The notes under the pieces are model-generated. The model had not been told where the DNA came from. It was given only the letters and a program-made list of their open reading frames with translations, and did not search any database. From assembly GCA_041166085.1 (NCBI GenBank), contig JBEEFP010000044.1:1-64000 (forward strand): a stretch of 64,000 bases of DNA, written 5' to 3'. Made by a program: the position numbers and the translations under genes. Every line of letters begins with the position of its first letter. Within the stretch, counting starts at the first letter, position 1. Below are positions 49,872-60,885 of the stretch, piece by piece. The DNA comes from JBEEFP01 sp041166085 (GTDB taxonomy: Bacteria; Actinomycetota; Acidimicrobiia; Acidimicrobiales; JAFATL01).

Positions 49872-52172
49872 ATGGGCGCGGCCACGTCGGACCGCGTCAA
49901 CTTCCGGCGCCGCACCGCCGTGACGGTCGTGCTCGGCGTCGTCGTGCTCAGCGTGGCGTTCTCTTCGAGCGCGGCATGGCGGCCCGCCAGCCGGCCCCTC
50001 ACCGCGCGCTTCGATCGGGTGGTCCTCTTCGGGCTTCCGCACGTCTCCCTCGACGATCTGCAGCACGGTCACACGCCCAACATCGACCGCCTCCTGGCCA
50101 CGAGTGCGAGCGCGGCCATGACGGCTCGGACAGCGGCGGCTCACCCGAGCACGGCCGAGGGGTACATCTCGATCGGAGCAGGCGCGCGCCTGTTCGGCAG
50201 GACCGGAGCAGGACTGGTGCTGCCGAGCGATGCTCCCTTCGAGGGCGGCACGGCAGCGCAGGCGATGTTGCGCCGGGTGGGCGTCGAACCGGGGCACGGC
50301 CTCGCCGTGTTGAACGGACCGTCGGTGGTTCGCGCCAACACAGGGAAGCACCTCCCGAGTGTTCCGGGAGCGCTCGGTCAGGCCCTGCACGACGTGGGCA
50401 AGCGGACGGCCGCGGTCGGCAACGGCGACAGTCCCGGCTCGCGGGACGCGCTGGCGCCGGCCATCTCTCGGCCGGCGGCGCTGGCCGTCATGGACGAGGA
50501 CATGACCGTGGATGCCGGTGCGGTGAGTCGGGCTGATCTCCTGCGGTCGGACCCCAACGCGCCGTACGGCGTGCGGGCCGACCCGGCGCGCACGCTCGCG
50601 GCCGTCACTGCCGCGGTCCAGACGTCCGACGTCATAGCCGTCGACCCCGGCGACCTCGACCGAGCCGCATCGATACGGCGCGTCTCCCTCGACCGCGCCG
50701 CCGACCGGCAATGGAACGCGGCGCTCCGACGAACCGACGCGCTCCTCGGTGCGGTGCTGCGCCGAGCGCCGGCCCGCACCCTCGTTCTGGTCGTGCCGCC
50801 CGACCCGCCGTCCAACGGCTGGCACCTCGTGCCCATGCTCGCGGCGGGCGACGGCATCGGCGCGTCGTTCCTCGAGTCGCCGTCCACCAAGCGACTGGGC
50901 GTGGTCACGATCACCGACGTCGGCCCCACGGTGCTCGGCGCGCTCGGTGTGCCTGTCCCCGACGGCATGATCGGTCACGCGCTCCGTCTGCATGCAGGGC
51001 ACCCCGACCTCGGCGACATGCGTGTCATCGACCGCGACGCTGCCTATCGAGAGCAGACGGGGTACCCGATCTCGGTCACCTTCATCGTCCTGCAGGCCGT
51101 GCTCTACCTGCTGACCATGGGCATCTTCGGACGCAGAGGTGGGGTCGGTCGCATGGCGCCGGCGCTGCGCTTCGTCATGCTGGCCATCGCCGCGTTTCCG
51201 CTCTCGAGCTTCCTCATCCGGGCCGTCCCCGACGTGCCCCGGCTGGGCGGGGCGGGCGTGCTGGTGATGCTCGCCATCGACGTCGCCGTCGTCCTTCTGG
51301 CGAGCCGTGCCCGACGCCACCCGCTGAGCCCGTTGAGCTGGATCCTCGGGACGACGGCCGCGGTCATCGCCGTCGACACGGCAACCGGGGTGCACCTGCA
51401 GACGTCGAGCCTGCTCGGCTACTCGCTCCACAATGCAGCGCGCTTCTACGGCATCGGCAACGCAGCGTTTGCGGTGCTGGCGGTGTGCAGCCTGCTGTGG
51501 GCCGCGATCTACGTGCACTTCGCGCCCAGTCGACGGGACGCGATGGTGATTGCCGCGGTGGTGCTGGCGATCGTCGTCGCCGTGGACGGCGCGCCCTCAC
51601 TGGGCGATGACGTCGGGGGCATCCTGACGCTCGTCCCCGTGTTCGGTCTGACCTTCTACGTCATGACGCGGCGACGGCTGACGTGGCGAGCCGTGCTGGG
51701 CGCGGGCGCGCTCGCTCTCGTCGTGGTCGTCGGGGCAACCGCGTTCGACCTGCTGCGACCGCCGGAGGCGCGCACCCACCTCGGTCGACTGGCCAGCAGC
51801 ATCGGCGACCACGGCGACTCGGTGTTCCTCACCACGATCGCTCGCAAGCTCGCGGTCAACGTGCACGTGCTCACGAGCTCGATCTGGACCTGGATGCTGC
51901 CGATCATCGCCCTCATCACCCTCTACCTGCTGGTGCTCGAGCGCAGGTGGAACGTGCTCCTGCCGGCCGGATCGGCGCTGCGGGCCGGCGCGGTCGGGGC
52001 CCTGGCCGCGGGGCTCCTCGGGTTCGCGTTGAACGACTCCGGTGTCATCGTGACCGCCCTGGTCTTCGTCTACATCGGGCCCTTCCTCACCCTCCTCGCC
52101 CTCGATCACGAGCACCGGGACGGGACCACGCGACCGGCAGACTCTGGGCCGGTGCCCATCCCGACGGGTTAG
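49872..52172 (+). CDS. AlkP-fold domain fused to a multi-span membrane region
   Basis: 766 residues. A signal anchor (about 15-38), then an alkaline phosphatase/phosphoglycerate mutase-like exported domain (about 45-385): VVLFGLPHVSLDDLQ at the first metal-site strand, HTPNIDRLLATSA, HPSTAEGYISIGAG, and VTITDVGPTVLGALGVPVP near the end. Then about 9 hydrophobic spans (about 410-745). The normal order in phosphoglycerol/phosphoethanolamine transferases is membrane first, so this is reversed. The nucleophile Ser/Thr is not obvious, so it may be an inactive or divergent member. Stops of this gene and the kinase at 52173 abut. Confidence 0.65.
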   Translation: MGAATSDRVNFRRRTAVTVVLGVVVLSVAFSSSAAWRPASRPLTARFDRVVLFGLPHVSLDDLQHGHTPNIDRLLATSASAAMTARTAAAHPSTAEGYISIGAGARLFGRTGAGLVLPSDAPFEGGTAAQAMLRRVGVEPGHGLAVLNGPSVVRANTGKHLPSVPGALGQALHDVGKRTAAVGNGDSPGSRDALAPAISRPAALAVMDEDMTVDAGAVSRADLLRSDPNAPYGVRADPARTLAAVTAAVQTSDVIAVDPGDLDRAASIRRVSLDRAADRQWNAALRRTDALLGAVLRRAPARTLVLVVPPDPPSNGWHLVPMLAAGDGIGASFLESPSTKRLGVVTITDVGPTVLGALGVPVPDGMIGHALRLHAGHPDLGDMRVIDRDAAYREQTGYPISVTFIVLQAVLYLLTMGIFGRRGGVGRMAPALRFVMLAIAAFPLSSFLIRAVPDVPRLGGAGVLVMLAIDVAVVLLASRARRHPLSPLSWILGTTAAVIAVDTATGVHLQTSSLLGYSLHNAARFYGIGNAAFAVLAVCSLLWAAIYVHFAPSRRDAMVIAAVVLAIVVAVDGAPSLGDDVGGILTLVPVFGLTFYVMTRRRLTWRAVLGAGALALVVVVGATAFDLLRPPEARTHLGRLASSIGDHGDSVFLTTIARKLAVNVHVLTSSIWTWMLPIIALITLYLLVLERRWNVLLPAGSALRAGAVGALAAGLLGFALNDSGVIVTALVFVYIGPFLTLLALDHEHRDGTTRPADSGPVPIPTG

Positions 52173-53479
<1,307 letters not shown>

Positions 53480-53483
<4 letters not shown>

Positions 53484-54478
53484 CGTGAGCCGGCCCGTAG
53501 CGGCTGACGCGAGCGGCGTTCCCTCGGCGTCAGGCCGCCGGGCACCTCGGACCGGAACTCCGAGACCTCACGGGCGACGACGACGCAGTCCGTCCTTGCG
53601 CGAGCGGTCGCCGAGCGGGGATAGCCGAGCAGGGGTGCCAGCTCGCCGAAGTACTGGCCAGCGGTCGCGGTCCCGACGACCTCCTCGCTCCCGTCGGCGC
53701 GATCACACACGAGCTCGACTTCGCCCCGCTGCACCACGTACACGACGTCGCCGGCGTCACCCTGCCGGAACAGCACCTGTCCCGGCCGCAGGCGGGCGAC
53801 GCCGCGACGGACGGGCGTCGCTTTCCGCTCGGTGAGGTCGATGACGCGATCGGCGAGCGGGATCAGGCGGGAGTCGTGGGTGGAAACGACCACTGCCCGA
53901 CCCGGCCGGGCCAGGTCGCGCAGGGAGCGAAGCACCTGGTCGACGTGCAGGCAGTCGAGGTGGGCGGTGGGTTCGTCGGCGACGATGAGCCGCGGGTCGT
54001 TGGCGAGGGCGCGGGCGATCGCCACCCGCTGTTGCTGACCTCCGGACATGGTGCCCGGGCGGTGACGGGCTCGATCGGCGAGGCCGAGGGTCGTCAGCAG
54101 ATCAGTTGCCCGACGGGTGGCGGTGGCGCCCCGGACGCCTGCGGCGCGCAGCGGCGCAGCCACGTTCTCGACCGCGGTCAAACTGGGCACGAGGTTGCCG
54201 GCCTGGAACACGATGCCGACGCCGTGGCGCCGATAGTGGGCCAGTTGGCGGCCTGCCAGCGCCGTCACATCGAGTTCCCCGACCGTGATGGTGCCGGACG
54301 CGGGAGCGAGGATCCCGGCGAGGCAGGAAAGCAATGACGTCTTGCCACACCCGCTCGGCCCCAAGACGAGCACCAGCTCACCGCTGCCCACGGCGAGGTC
54401 CAGCCCCGCGATGGGCTGCACGACGTAGTGGCCGCTGCGGTACTCGACGGTCAGGTCCCGGACGATCACGTCGCTCAT
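53480..54478 (-). CDS. ABC ATPase fused to a cyclic-nucleotide-binding domain
   Basis: 332 residues. The first 220 are a LolD/MacB-type ATPase: Walker A GPSGCGKTS (40-48), MSGGQQQRVAIARAL, Walker B LIVADEPTAHLD, STHDSR. Residues about 225-310 are a CNB/CRP-type domain: VLFRQGDAGDVVYVVQRGEVEL and phosphate-binding cassette GQYFGELAPLLGYPRSATARA with the Glu and Arg needed for cyclic-nucleotide binding. The tail is basic. ATG 54478 overlaps the permease stop; the stop overlaps the kinase start. Cyclic nucleotide probably gates the ATPase; inference. Confidence 0.93.
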
Positions 54479-55524
54479 GAGGCGCTCCCGAACGCGAGGG
54501 CTGGGTCGACCGTGACGACGCGGCGCAGGCCGGCCGCGCTGGCCGCCAGCCCCACTGCGAGGGCAACGGCGGGCAGGAGCATGACGGCGCTGCGCGGTAC
54601 CCCGACGGGCAACGGGAAGGCGGGAGCCAGGAGGTGGGCCACCCCGACTCCGAGTCCGGCGGCCGCGAGGGCGACGACGACCGCTTGTACCGCAAGGCCG
54701 GCGGCGAGCGCCGGTGCCGGTGTGCCCGTGGCCCGGAACACCGCGAAGTCGCGGAGTCGCTCCAGGGCAGACAGGTACACGACCGAGCCCACCAGGCTGG
54801 CCGCCACCAGCCACAGCAGTGACCGCAGCAGCTCGATGGCCATGATGGCCCGGCGCAGGGGCCGCAACAGGTCGTTCTTGATGGCTTCCGGCGAACGGAG
54901 CGTCATCCCCGCCGGCACGACCTCGGGGATCCCCCGCACCAGCACGGCCATGATGGCGTGCTGGCCAGCGAAGGCGATGGCCTGCACGTCGTCGAGGGGC
55001 AGGTACACGTTCGGGCTCCCCGCGCTGAGGGTCTGACCGTGGGTGAGCCCGACGACGCGGAACCGATGTTGGGCGAGCATGAAGGCGTCGCCCACGACGA
55101 GGGACGCGTTGTCGTTGATCACCGCTTCGCCCGAGCGTGCAGGCACCCGCCCGGCCGCCAGCGCCGGGATGCCCAGCCCGCCGGGACGCACGCCGAACAG
55201 GTTCACGTCCCGGCTGCCGCGGGCATCGATGGCCTGGTGCACCACCACCAACGGGTCGGCCTGCACCACGCCAGGCAGCGACCGCACCGTGTCGGTCGCG
55301 ATCTCGGGCAGGGCGGACAGCCCCGTGAACGGGCCAGAGACGCCGTTGCGCACCAGCCAGGCGTCGGCGCCCGTCCCCTCGATGGTGCGGCCGGCTTCGG
55401 CGCGGAAGCTCCCGGCCAATCCGGTCATCAGGAGGGTCAGGGCGAAGACCAACGACGCACCGAGCACCGCGATGACGAAGCGCCGCTTCCGCCACTGCAG
55501 GTCCCGAATCGTGACCGTCCACAT
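54475..55524 (-). CDS. FtsX/MacB-type ABC permease
   Basis: 349 residues with four hydrophobic spans: one near the N-terminus (about 15-38) and three at the C-terminus (about 235-340), separated by a large extracytoplasmic region of about 190 residues, the MacB/FtsX plan. RDLQWRKRRFVIAVLGASLVF and FRATGTPAPALAAGLAVQA are typical. It lacks a second permease, so it likely forms a homodimer with the ATPase at 53480. ATG 55524 lies one base after the CNB gene stop. Confidence 0.9.
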   Translation of the reverse strand: MWTVTIRDLQWRKRRFVIAVLGASLVFALTLLMTGLAGSFRAEAGRTIEGTGADAWLVRNGVSGPFTGLSALPEIATDTVRSLPGVVQADPLVVVHQAIDARGSRDVNLFGVRPGGLGIPALAAGRVPARSGEAVINDNASLVVGDAFMLAQHRFRVVGLTHGQTLSAGSPNVYLPLDDVQAIAFAGQHAIMAVLVRGIPEVVPAGMTLRSPEAIKNDLLRPLRRAIMAIELLRSLLWLVAASLVGSVVYLSALERLRDFAVFRATGTPAPALAAGLAVQAVVVALAAAGLGVGVAHLLAPAFPLPVGVPRSAVMLLPAVALAVGLAASAAGLRRVVTVDPALAFGSAS

Positions 55525-55525
55525 G

Positions 55526-55948
55526 TCAGCGGGGGGTTTCCGCGGCGCGCAGCCGGCGCACGACGGTCTTCAGCACCTGGCGGCTGACGCCGGACTCGTC
55601 GAGCAGCGCGGCGAAGCTGGCGGGGTCGACGGCGAGCACCTGCATGGGGCTGCGAGCGCGCACGGTTGCGTTGCGCCGGCTGCGGTCGACGAGCGCCATC
55701 TCACCGACCACGTCGCCCGGGCCCACCACCGCCACCTTGTGGCCGCCGATGCTCACGTCGGCCTCGCCGGCGACGATCACGAACGCCTCGTGGGCGAGAC
55801 CACCCTCCCGCACCAGCACGTGGCCGGTCTCGAGGTTCACGTCATCGATCAGGCGGTCGACTCGGGCCAGCTCGGCGTCGCTCAGCCCCCGGAACAGGGG
55901 CACCCTCCGCAGGAATTGGAGGCGGCTGGCGGGAACCTTGGTGCGCAT
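55526..55948 (-). CDS. Stand-alone cyclic-nucleotide-binding protein
   Basis: 140 residues, one CNB domain: FLRRVPLFRGLSDAELARVD, VLVREGGLAHEAFVIVAGEADV, and cassette GDVVGEMALVDRSRRNATVRA with Glu and Arg retained. There is no DNA-binding domain. It opens the operon CNB-permease-ATPase/CNB-kinase. GAAAGGAC precedes ATG 55948. Confidence 0.9.
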   Translation of the reverse strand: MRTKVPASRLQFLRRVPLFRGLSDAELARVDRLIDDVNLETGHVLVREGGLAHEAFVIVAGEADVSIGGHKVAVVGPGDVVGEMALVDRSRRNATVRARSPMQVLAVDPASFAALLDESGVSRQVLKTVVRRLRAAETPR

Positions 55949-56115
55949 GGGACTCGTCCTTTCTCAGGGTCTTGTCCCATTTGCGCTACGTGGGCGGGGG
56001 CATCGCTATGCGTGGCGTAGCGCCACCGGGGCATGCGCACCATGGCTCCGCCCCGCCTGAGGGCGTTCGTCCCTTTCGTGGCAAAATCAACCAACGTGGG
56101 AGCCGAGGGGGCGAC
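55949..56115. promoter_or_regulatory. Divergent regulatory region of the signalling locus
   Basis: 167 bp between the CNB operon and the receiver operon. GCGCTACG (55985) is mirrored as CGTAGCGC (56016) with GCTATGCG in between, a candidate operator. CAAAAT near 56082 could be the -10 for the plus genes, and GAGGGG precedes ATG 56116. Confidence 0.45.
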
Positions 56116-56493
56116 ATGAGCGACGAGCTGGTCCTCATCATCGAGGACAACGAGAAGAATCTGAAGCTCACGCGGGACCTGCTCCAGGTCAAGGGCTACC
56201 GCACCATCGAGGCCACCGAGGCGGGGGCCGGCATCGCCCTCGCCCTCGAGCACCTGCCGAGCGTGGTCCTCATGGACATCCAGCTGCCGGACATGGACGG
56301 TCGGGAGGCCCTCGCCGTGCTGCGGGCCGACGACCGCACGGCGGCCATCCCGGTCATCGCGGTCACGGCGTTCGCCATGACGGGCGATCGTGAGCGGTTC
56401 CTCGAGGCGGGCTTCGACGACTACGTCACCAAGCCCATCGACGTGCGCGCCTTCCCCGAGCTCGTCGGCTCGTTCTGCGGTCAGGCCCGGTAG
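56116..56493 (+). CDS. CheY/DivK-like single receiver protein
   Basis: 125 residues, receiver domain only. Acidic pocket ED at 10-11, phospho-acceptor Asp54 (VVLMDIQLPDMDG), Thr in IAVTAFAM and Lys in YVTKPID are intact. No output domain, so it probably acts by protein contact or phosphotransfer within this locus. The GTG of the cyclase gene follows the stop by 5 nt. Confidence 0.93.
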   Translation: MSDELVLIIEDNEKNLKLTRDLLQVKGYRTIEATEAGAGIALALEHLPSVVLMDIQLPDMDGREALAVLRADDRTAAIPVIAVTAFAMTGDRERFLEAGFDDYVTKPIDVRAFPELVGSFCGQAR

Positions 56494-56498
56494 CGACA

Positions 56499-58241
56499 GT
56501 GGCAGGTCGCGTCCTCGTCGTGGACGACACGCCGGCGTCGGTACGCCTCCTCGTGGCCGTGCTCGAGAACGAGGGCTACGAGGTGCTGACGGCCGAGGAC
56601 GGGGCCGAGGCCCTCCGGCGGGTCCTCCAGGACAAGCCCGACCTCGTCCTGCTCGATCTCATGATGCCGGTGAAGGACGGCTACCAGGTCTGCCAGGAGC
56701 TGCGGGCCGATCCCTCGACCGCCTTCCTTCCCATCGTGATGCTGACGTCGGCCGGTGCCGAAGAGCGGGTCAAAGCCCTCGAGGCCGGCGCCGACGACTT
56801 CCTGAACAAGCCGTTCGATCGCGCCGAGCTGCTGGCGCGGGTGCGCTCGCTCCTGCGCATCAAGGCGTACCACGACACCATCGGCGACCAGGCCGTCGAG
56901 TTGGCCAAGTGGAACGCCGATCTCGAGTCGCGAGTGGCCGAACAGGTCGCCGAGCTCGATCGCCTGACTCGCCTGAGACGGTTCCTCTCTCCCCAGGTGG
57001 CCGACCTCATCGTTTCGGCGGGAGAGGACTGGCTCTTCGACACGCATCGGCGGGAGGTCGCGGTGCTCTTCTGCGACCTGCGGGGCTTCACCGCCTTCAC
57101 TCGCGCGGCCGAACCCGAGGACGTCATGCGCATCCTCAACGAGTTCCACCGTGCGGTCGGCGATCTGGTGCGCGCGTACGAGGCGACCGTCGGCCACTTC
57201 TCCGGTGACGGGATCATGGTGTTCTTCAACGACCCCGTTCCGTGTCCCGACCCGGCGCAGCGGGCGGTGGCCATGGCCCTCGAGCTGGAACCGGCGGTCA
57301 CCGAGCTGTGTGCGAAGTGGCGCGAGCTCGGCCACGACCTCGGGCTCGGGGTCGGTGTCGCCCTCGGCTACGCCACCCTCGGCGTGATGGGTTTCGAGGG
57401 CTGCGTGGAGTACGGCGCGGTCGGCACGGTCGTCAACCTTGCTGCTCGGTTGTGCGCCCAGGCCAAGGCGGGCGAGGTCCTGGTCTCGCAGACCGTGCAC
57501 GCGGCGATTCACGCGACGACCGTCACCGAGCCGGCCGGCCAGCTCGAGCTCAAGGGCCTCGGCGCGGTGAGCACCTGGCGGGTCGCGGCAGGAGCGGGCA
57601 CGACCGGCGAGGACCGGCCGTCTCCCGCGGTCCCGACCGCGCAGCTCACCACCCTCCACACCGGCAACTTCCTGGTGCAGGAAGGCGAGGACTGGGTCGC
57701 TGGCTACGACGGCATGACGGTGCGCCTGCGGGACGCCAAGGGGCTGGCGTACCTGTCCCGCCTGCTGGCCGCGCCCGGGCGCGAGCTCCACGTTGCTGAC
57801 CTGGCGGCCGTCACCGAGCGGCCGGCGCGTGGCCTCGGTGTCGATTCCTCGCAAGGCCTCGGCGTGCGCAGGGGGCTGGGCGACGCCGGCGAGGTCATCG
57901 ACGAGCAGGCGAGGCGCGACTACCAGCGCCGGCTGGCCGACCTCGAGCAGGAGCGTGACGAGGCGGCGTCCTTCGGAGACATCGAGCGGACGGCGCGCGC
58001 CGAGGAGGAGATGGACTTCCTCACGCGGGAGCTGACGGCCGCCTATGGCCTCGGCGGACGGGCCCGCAAGGCAGCCGACTCCGGTGAGCGCATGCGCAAG
58101 GCGGTGACCAACCGCATCAAGGACAGCCTCACAAAGATCGAGCGCGTGCATCCGACCTTGGGCCGTCACCTCGCCAACGCGGTGCGCACGGGCACGTTCT
58201 GCTCCTATGCGCCCGAGGGCAGCGTCGAGTGGCACACGTGA
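56499..58241 (+). CDS. Receiver-adenylate/guanylate cyclase response regulator
   Basis: 580 residues. Receiver at 1-120 (Asp53 in LLDLMMP), a coiled linker, class III cyclase domain about 180-345 with metal-binding Asp193 (LFCDLRGFTAFT) and Asp237 (SGDGIMVFF), and YGAVGTVVNLAARLC. The C-terminal about 390-580 is the domain seen at the end of actinobacterial AAA/LuxR-type regulators (GYDGMTVRLRDAKGLAYLSR, GLGGRARKA, LGRHLANAVRTGTFCSY). Phosphorylation should control cyclic-nucleotide output; two CNB proteins next door are plausible targets. Whether cAMP or cGMP is made is not decided. Confidence 0.92.
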   Translation: MAGRVLVVDDTPASVRLLVAVLENEGYEVLTAEDGAEALRRVLQDKPDLVLLDLMMPVKDGYQVCQELRADPSTAFLPIVMLTSAGAEERVKALEAGADDFLNKPFDRAELLARVRSLLRIKAYHDTIGDQAVELAKWNADLESRVAEQVAELDRLTRLRRFLSPQVADLIVSAGEDWLFDTHRREVAVLFCDLRGFTAFTRAAEPEDVMRILNEFHRAVGDLVRAYEATVGHFSGDGIMVFFNDPVPCPDPAQRAVAMALELEPAVTELCAKWRELGHDLGLGVGVALGYATLGVMGFEGCVEYGAVGTVVNLAARLCAQAKAGEVLVSQTVHAAIHATTVTEPAGQLELKGLGAVSTWRVAAGAGTTGEDRPSPAVPTAQLTTLHTGNFLVQEGEDWVAGYDGMTVRLRDAKGLAYLSRLLAAPGRELHVADLAAVTERPARGLGVDSSQGLGVRRGLGDAGEVIDEQARRDYQRRLADLEQERDEAASFGDIERTARAEEEMDFLTRELTAAYGLGGRARKAADSGERMRKAVTNRIKDSLTKIERVHPTLGRHLANAVRTGTFCSYAPEGSVEWHT

Positions 58242-58251
58242 GGCCGGTGTC

Positions 58252-60885
58252 GTGAGCCAGTCGACCCGCACCGCGGGCCGGCCACCGCTCAGCGAGCTGG
58301 GTGTGCTCGGGGAGCGGGCCTACGCGCACCTGACGGCGTCGGTGGTCGCCGGCCTCGGCGCCCTGGGCTGCCTGTCTTCGGTCCTGATCATGCTGCGGCC
58401 GGACAGCGCCCCCGAGGTTCGCGTCGTGCCGGTTCTCCTCATCGCGGTCGCGGCGCTGGTGGTGGCGGCGACGGTGGCCGTGCGGCCCCACCTCGTTCCG
58501 GCCCGGAGGATCTCGTCGCTCCTGACTTCCGCCACGCTGGCGCTCGGCGCCATCCTCCTGCTGATCGGGCCGACGCTGTTCCCATGGGCAGCCATCATGC
58601 TGGTCTGGGTCGCGGCTTCGTTCCCGTTCGTCACCCGGCGGCGGGCGCTGATGCACCTCGGGCTGGCCTTCGCGGTGATCACCGTCGTCCTCGCCGTCCA
58701 GGACGGGCACTGGGACGTGCTCGTCGAATGGGAGCTCGCAGTTGGGGGCATCGCGGTCGCCGCCGGGCTGGTCGAGTGGGTCGTCAGCCGCATCACGTCG
58801 ATCGCGCTCGACGACCGCGCCGCCCGGTACCAGCTCGAGCTGGCCAACGCCCGGCTCGAGGAGTTGAACCGGCAGAAGCGCGAATTCCTCGCCACCACCA
58901 GCCATGAGCTGCGCACGCCGCTCAATGCCATCCTCGGCTTCTCGGAGGTGCTCGGCGACGAGCTGTTCGGTCCACTGAACGAGCGCCAAGTCGACTACCT
59001 CGACGAGATCCGGAGCTCGGGGCGCCACCTCCTCGGACTGATAGGCCAGGCCCTCGACGTGGCCAAGGTCGAGTCCGGTCGTCTCGAGCTCGACGTCACC
59101 GAGGTCGACGTGGCCCCGATGCTGCACGGCGCGGTGGGGCTGTTCCGCGAGGAAGCGGCCCGCCGCGGTGTCGAGCTGCAGTGTGAGGTGCCCGCGCTCG
59201 GCAGCGTGCACGGCGACGAGGGGAAGCTACGCCAGGTCGTGGTCAACCTGCTCGCCAACGCGGTCAAGTTCACGCCCGCGAGCGGAGTCGTGCGACTGCA
59301 AGCCCGCCCGCTTCGTGATCGCATCGAGGTGTCGGTTGTCGACACGGGTCCCGGCATCGCGCCGGCTGACCACGAGCGGGTCTTCGAGGCCTACGAGCAG
59401 GCGTTTTCGTCGAGCAGCGGCGGCACCGGCCTGGGCCTCCCGCTGGCGCGCCGCCTTGTCGAGGCCCACGGCGGCCACCTCTGCCTCGAGAGCGCGCTCG
59501 GCGCGGGGAGCACGTTCACGTTCTCGCTGCAGCGGCGGGTCGCGGCCAACGAGGTGCACGTCGTCGAGGAGACCCGTACCCCGGATGCCTTCGACACCGC
59601 CGAGGCTCGGCGCCGCAACACCCGGGTGGTGACGGCCACCAGCCTCTTCGGCACGCTGATCGGCCTGCTCGCCCTCCTGACCCTCGGATTGCAGCACCGG
59701 TTGCCGATACCGGGCTTCCGGGTCGGCCCCCTCATGCTGGTGGCCATCCCGGCGGTCGGCACCGGGCTGGTCCTTCGTCTACGGCCGACCGCCCTCAATG
59801 CGAGCCGCTTCATCGCGACCTACGTGCTCTTCGTCGGGATCATCACCACGGCCGTGTGGTTCTCGGGCCCGGTCATCGGCTCTTCGATCGCCTGTTGGTA
59901 CATCTGGGGCGCGCTGTCGCTGTTCATGCTGTTGCCCCGCCGCGACGCTCTCGCCCTCCTTCCCGTCTCGGGCGCGGCCCTGGCGCTCGTGCTCGCTCGC
60001 CAATCGGGGTACGGCCTACCGCTCCTCCGTTGGGAGCTGGCGATGGGCGCGTGCCTCGGGCCCGGACTGATGATGGCGTGGCTGGTGGAGAAGCTGCACG
60101 TGTTGCAGGCTGCCGAGCGGTCGGCCCGTGCGGAGGTCGAACGATCGTGGCGCGAGCTCGAGCAGGTGAGCCGCCACAAGTCCGAGTTCCTCGCCAACAT
60201 GAGCCACGAGCTGCGGACCCCGCTCAACGCCGTCATCGGCTTCGCCGAGGTGCTCAACGAGCGACTGTTCGGCCCGCTCAACGCAAAGCAGGCCGAGTAC
60301 ATCGGCGACATCGTCGACGCGGGCCGTCAGCTACTGGCGCTGATCGACGACATCCTCGACCTGGCCAAGGCGGAGGCGGGCCGCATCGAGCTGGTCGTCG
60401 GCGACGTCGCCATCACCGAACTCGTACGTACCGCGATCGACAGCCACGCCGACGAGGCAAGCGAGCGTGCTCTCAGCTTCGCGGTCAGCGTCGACCCGGT
60501 CGTCGAGGTGGTGCAAGCCGACGCGATCCGGTTGGGACGGGCCGTGGCGAACCTGGTCTCCAACGCCGTCAAGTTCAGTCCTGACGGCGCGCGCATCGAC
60601 GTCCGCGCGGGCCGAGACAATGGTGAGGTCGTCGTTGCCGTCCACGACTCGGGCCCGGGGATCGCGGCGGCCGACCAGACGCGGATCTTCGACGAGTTCC
60701 AGCAGGTCGCACCGGCCGGCCTGGCCATGCCCGGCGCGGGCCTCGGTCTCGCCCTCGCGCGAACGTTCGCCGAGCTCCACCACGGCCGGCTCGAGGTCGA
60801 GAGCGAGCCGGGCGAAGGGTCCACGTTCCGGTTGGCCTTCCCGCAGCTGGCCACACCGTTGCCCGAGAGCGAGCGGGCGCCGTGA
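58252..60885 (+). CDS. Tandem double histidine kinase
   Basis: 877 residues with two complete membrane kinases in series. Unit 1: six spans (about 25-185), HisKA with His218 (SHELRTP) and HATPase (NLLANAVKFTP, DTGPGIA, GTGLGLPLAR), ending about 435. Unit 2: six spans (about 465-620), HisKA with His652 and HATPase (NLVSNAVKFSP, DSGPGIA, GAGLGLALAR), ending about 865. The units are clearly related to each other and to the kinase at 52173, implying duplication and fusion. GTG 58252 is chosen because GAGG precedes it and no ATG follows; an ATG at 58207 overlaps the cyclase gene. Confidence 0.9.
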   Translation: MSQSTRTAGRPPLSELGVLGERAYAHLTASVVAGLGALGCLSSVLIMLRPDSAPEVRVVPVLLIAVAALVVAATVAVRPHLVPARRISSLLTSATLALGAILLLIGPTLFPWAAIMLVWVAASFPFVTRRRALMHLGLAFAVITVVLAVQDGHWDVLVEWELAVGGIAVAAGLVEWVVSRITSIALDDRAARYQLELANARLEELNRQKREFLATTSHELRTPLNAILGFSEVLGDELFGPLNERQVDYLDEIRSSGRHLLGLIGQALDVAKVESGRLELDVTEVDVAPMLHGAVGLFREEAARRGVELQCEVPALGSVHGDEGKLRQVVVNLLANAVKFTPASGVVRLQARPLRDRIEVSVVDTGPGIAPADHERVFEAYEQAFSSSSGGTGLGLPLARRLVEAHGGHLCLESALGAGSTFTFSLQRRVAANEVHVVEETRTPDAFDTAEARRRNTRVVTATSLFGTLIGLLALLTLGLQHRLPIPGFRVGPLMLVAIPAVGTGLVLRLRPTALNASRFIATYVLFVGIITTAVWFSGPVIGSSIACWYIWGALSLFMLLPRRDALALLPVSGAALALVLARQSGYGLPLLRWELAMGACLGPGLMMAWLVEKLHVLQAAERSARAEVERSWRELEQVSRHKSEFLANMSHELRTPLNAVIGFAEVLNERLFGPLNAKQAEYIGDIVDAGRQLLALIDDILDLAKAEAGRIELVVGDVAITELVRTAIDSHADEASERALSFAVSVDPVVEVVQADAIRLGRAVANLVSNAVKFSPDGARIDVRAGRDNGEVVVAVHDSGPGIAAADQTRIFDEFQQVAPAGLAMPGAGLGLALARTFAELHHGRLEVESEPGEGSTFRLAFPQLATPLPESERAP

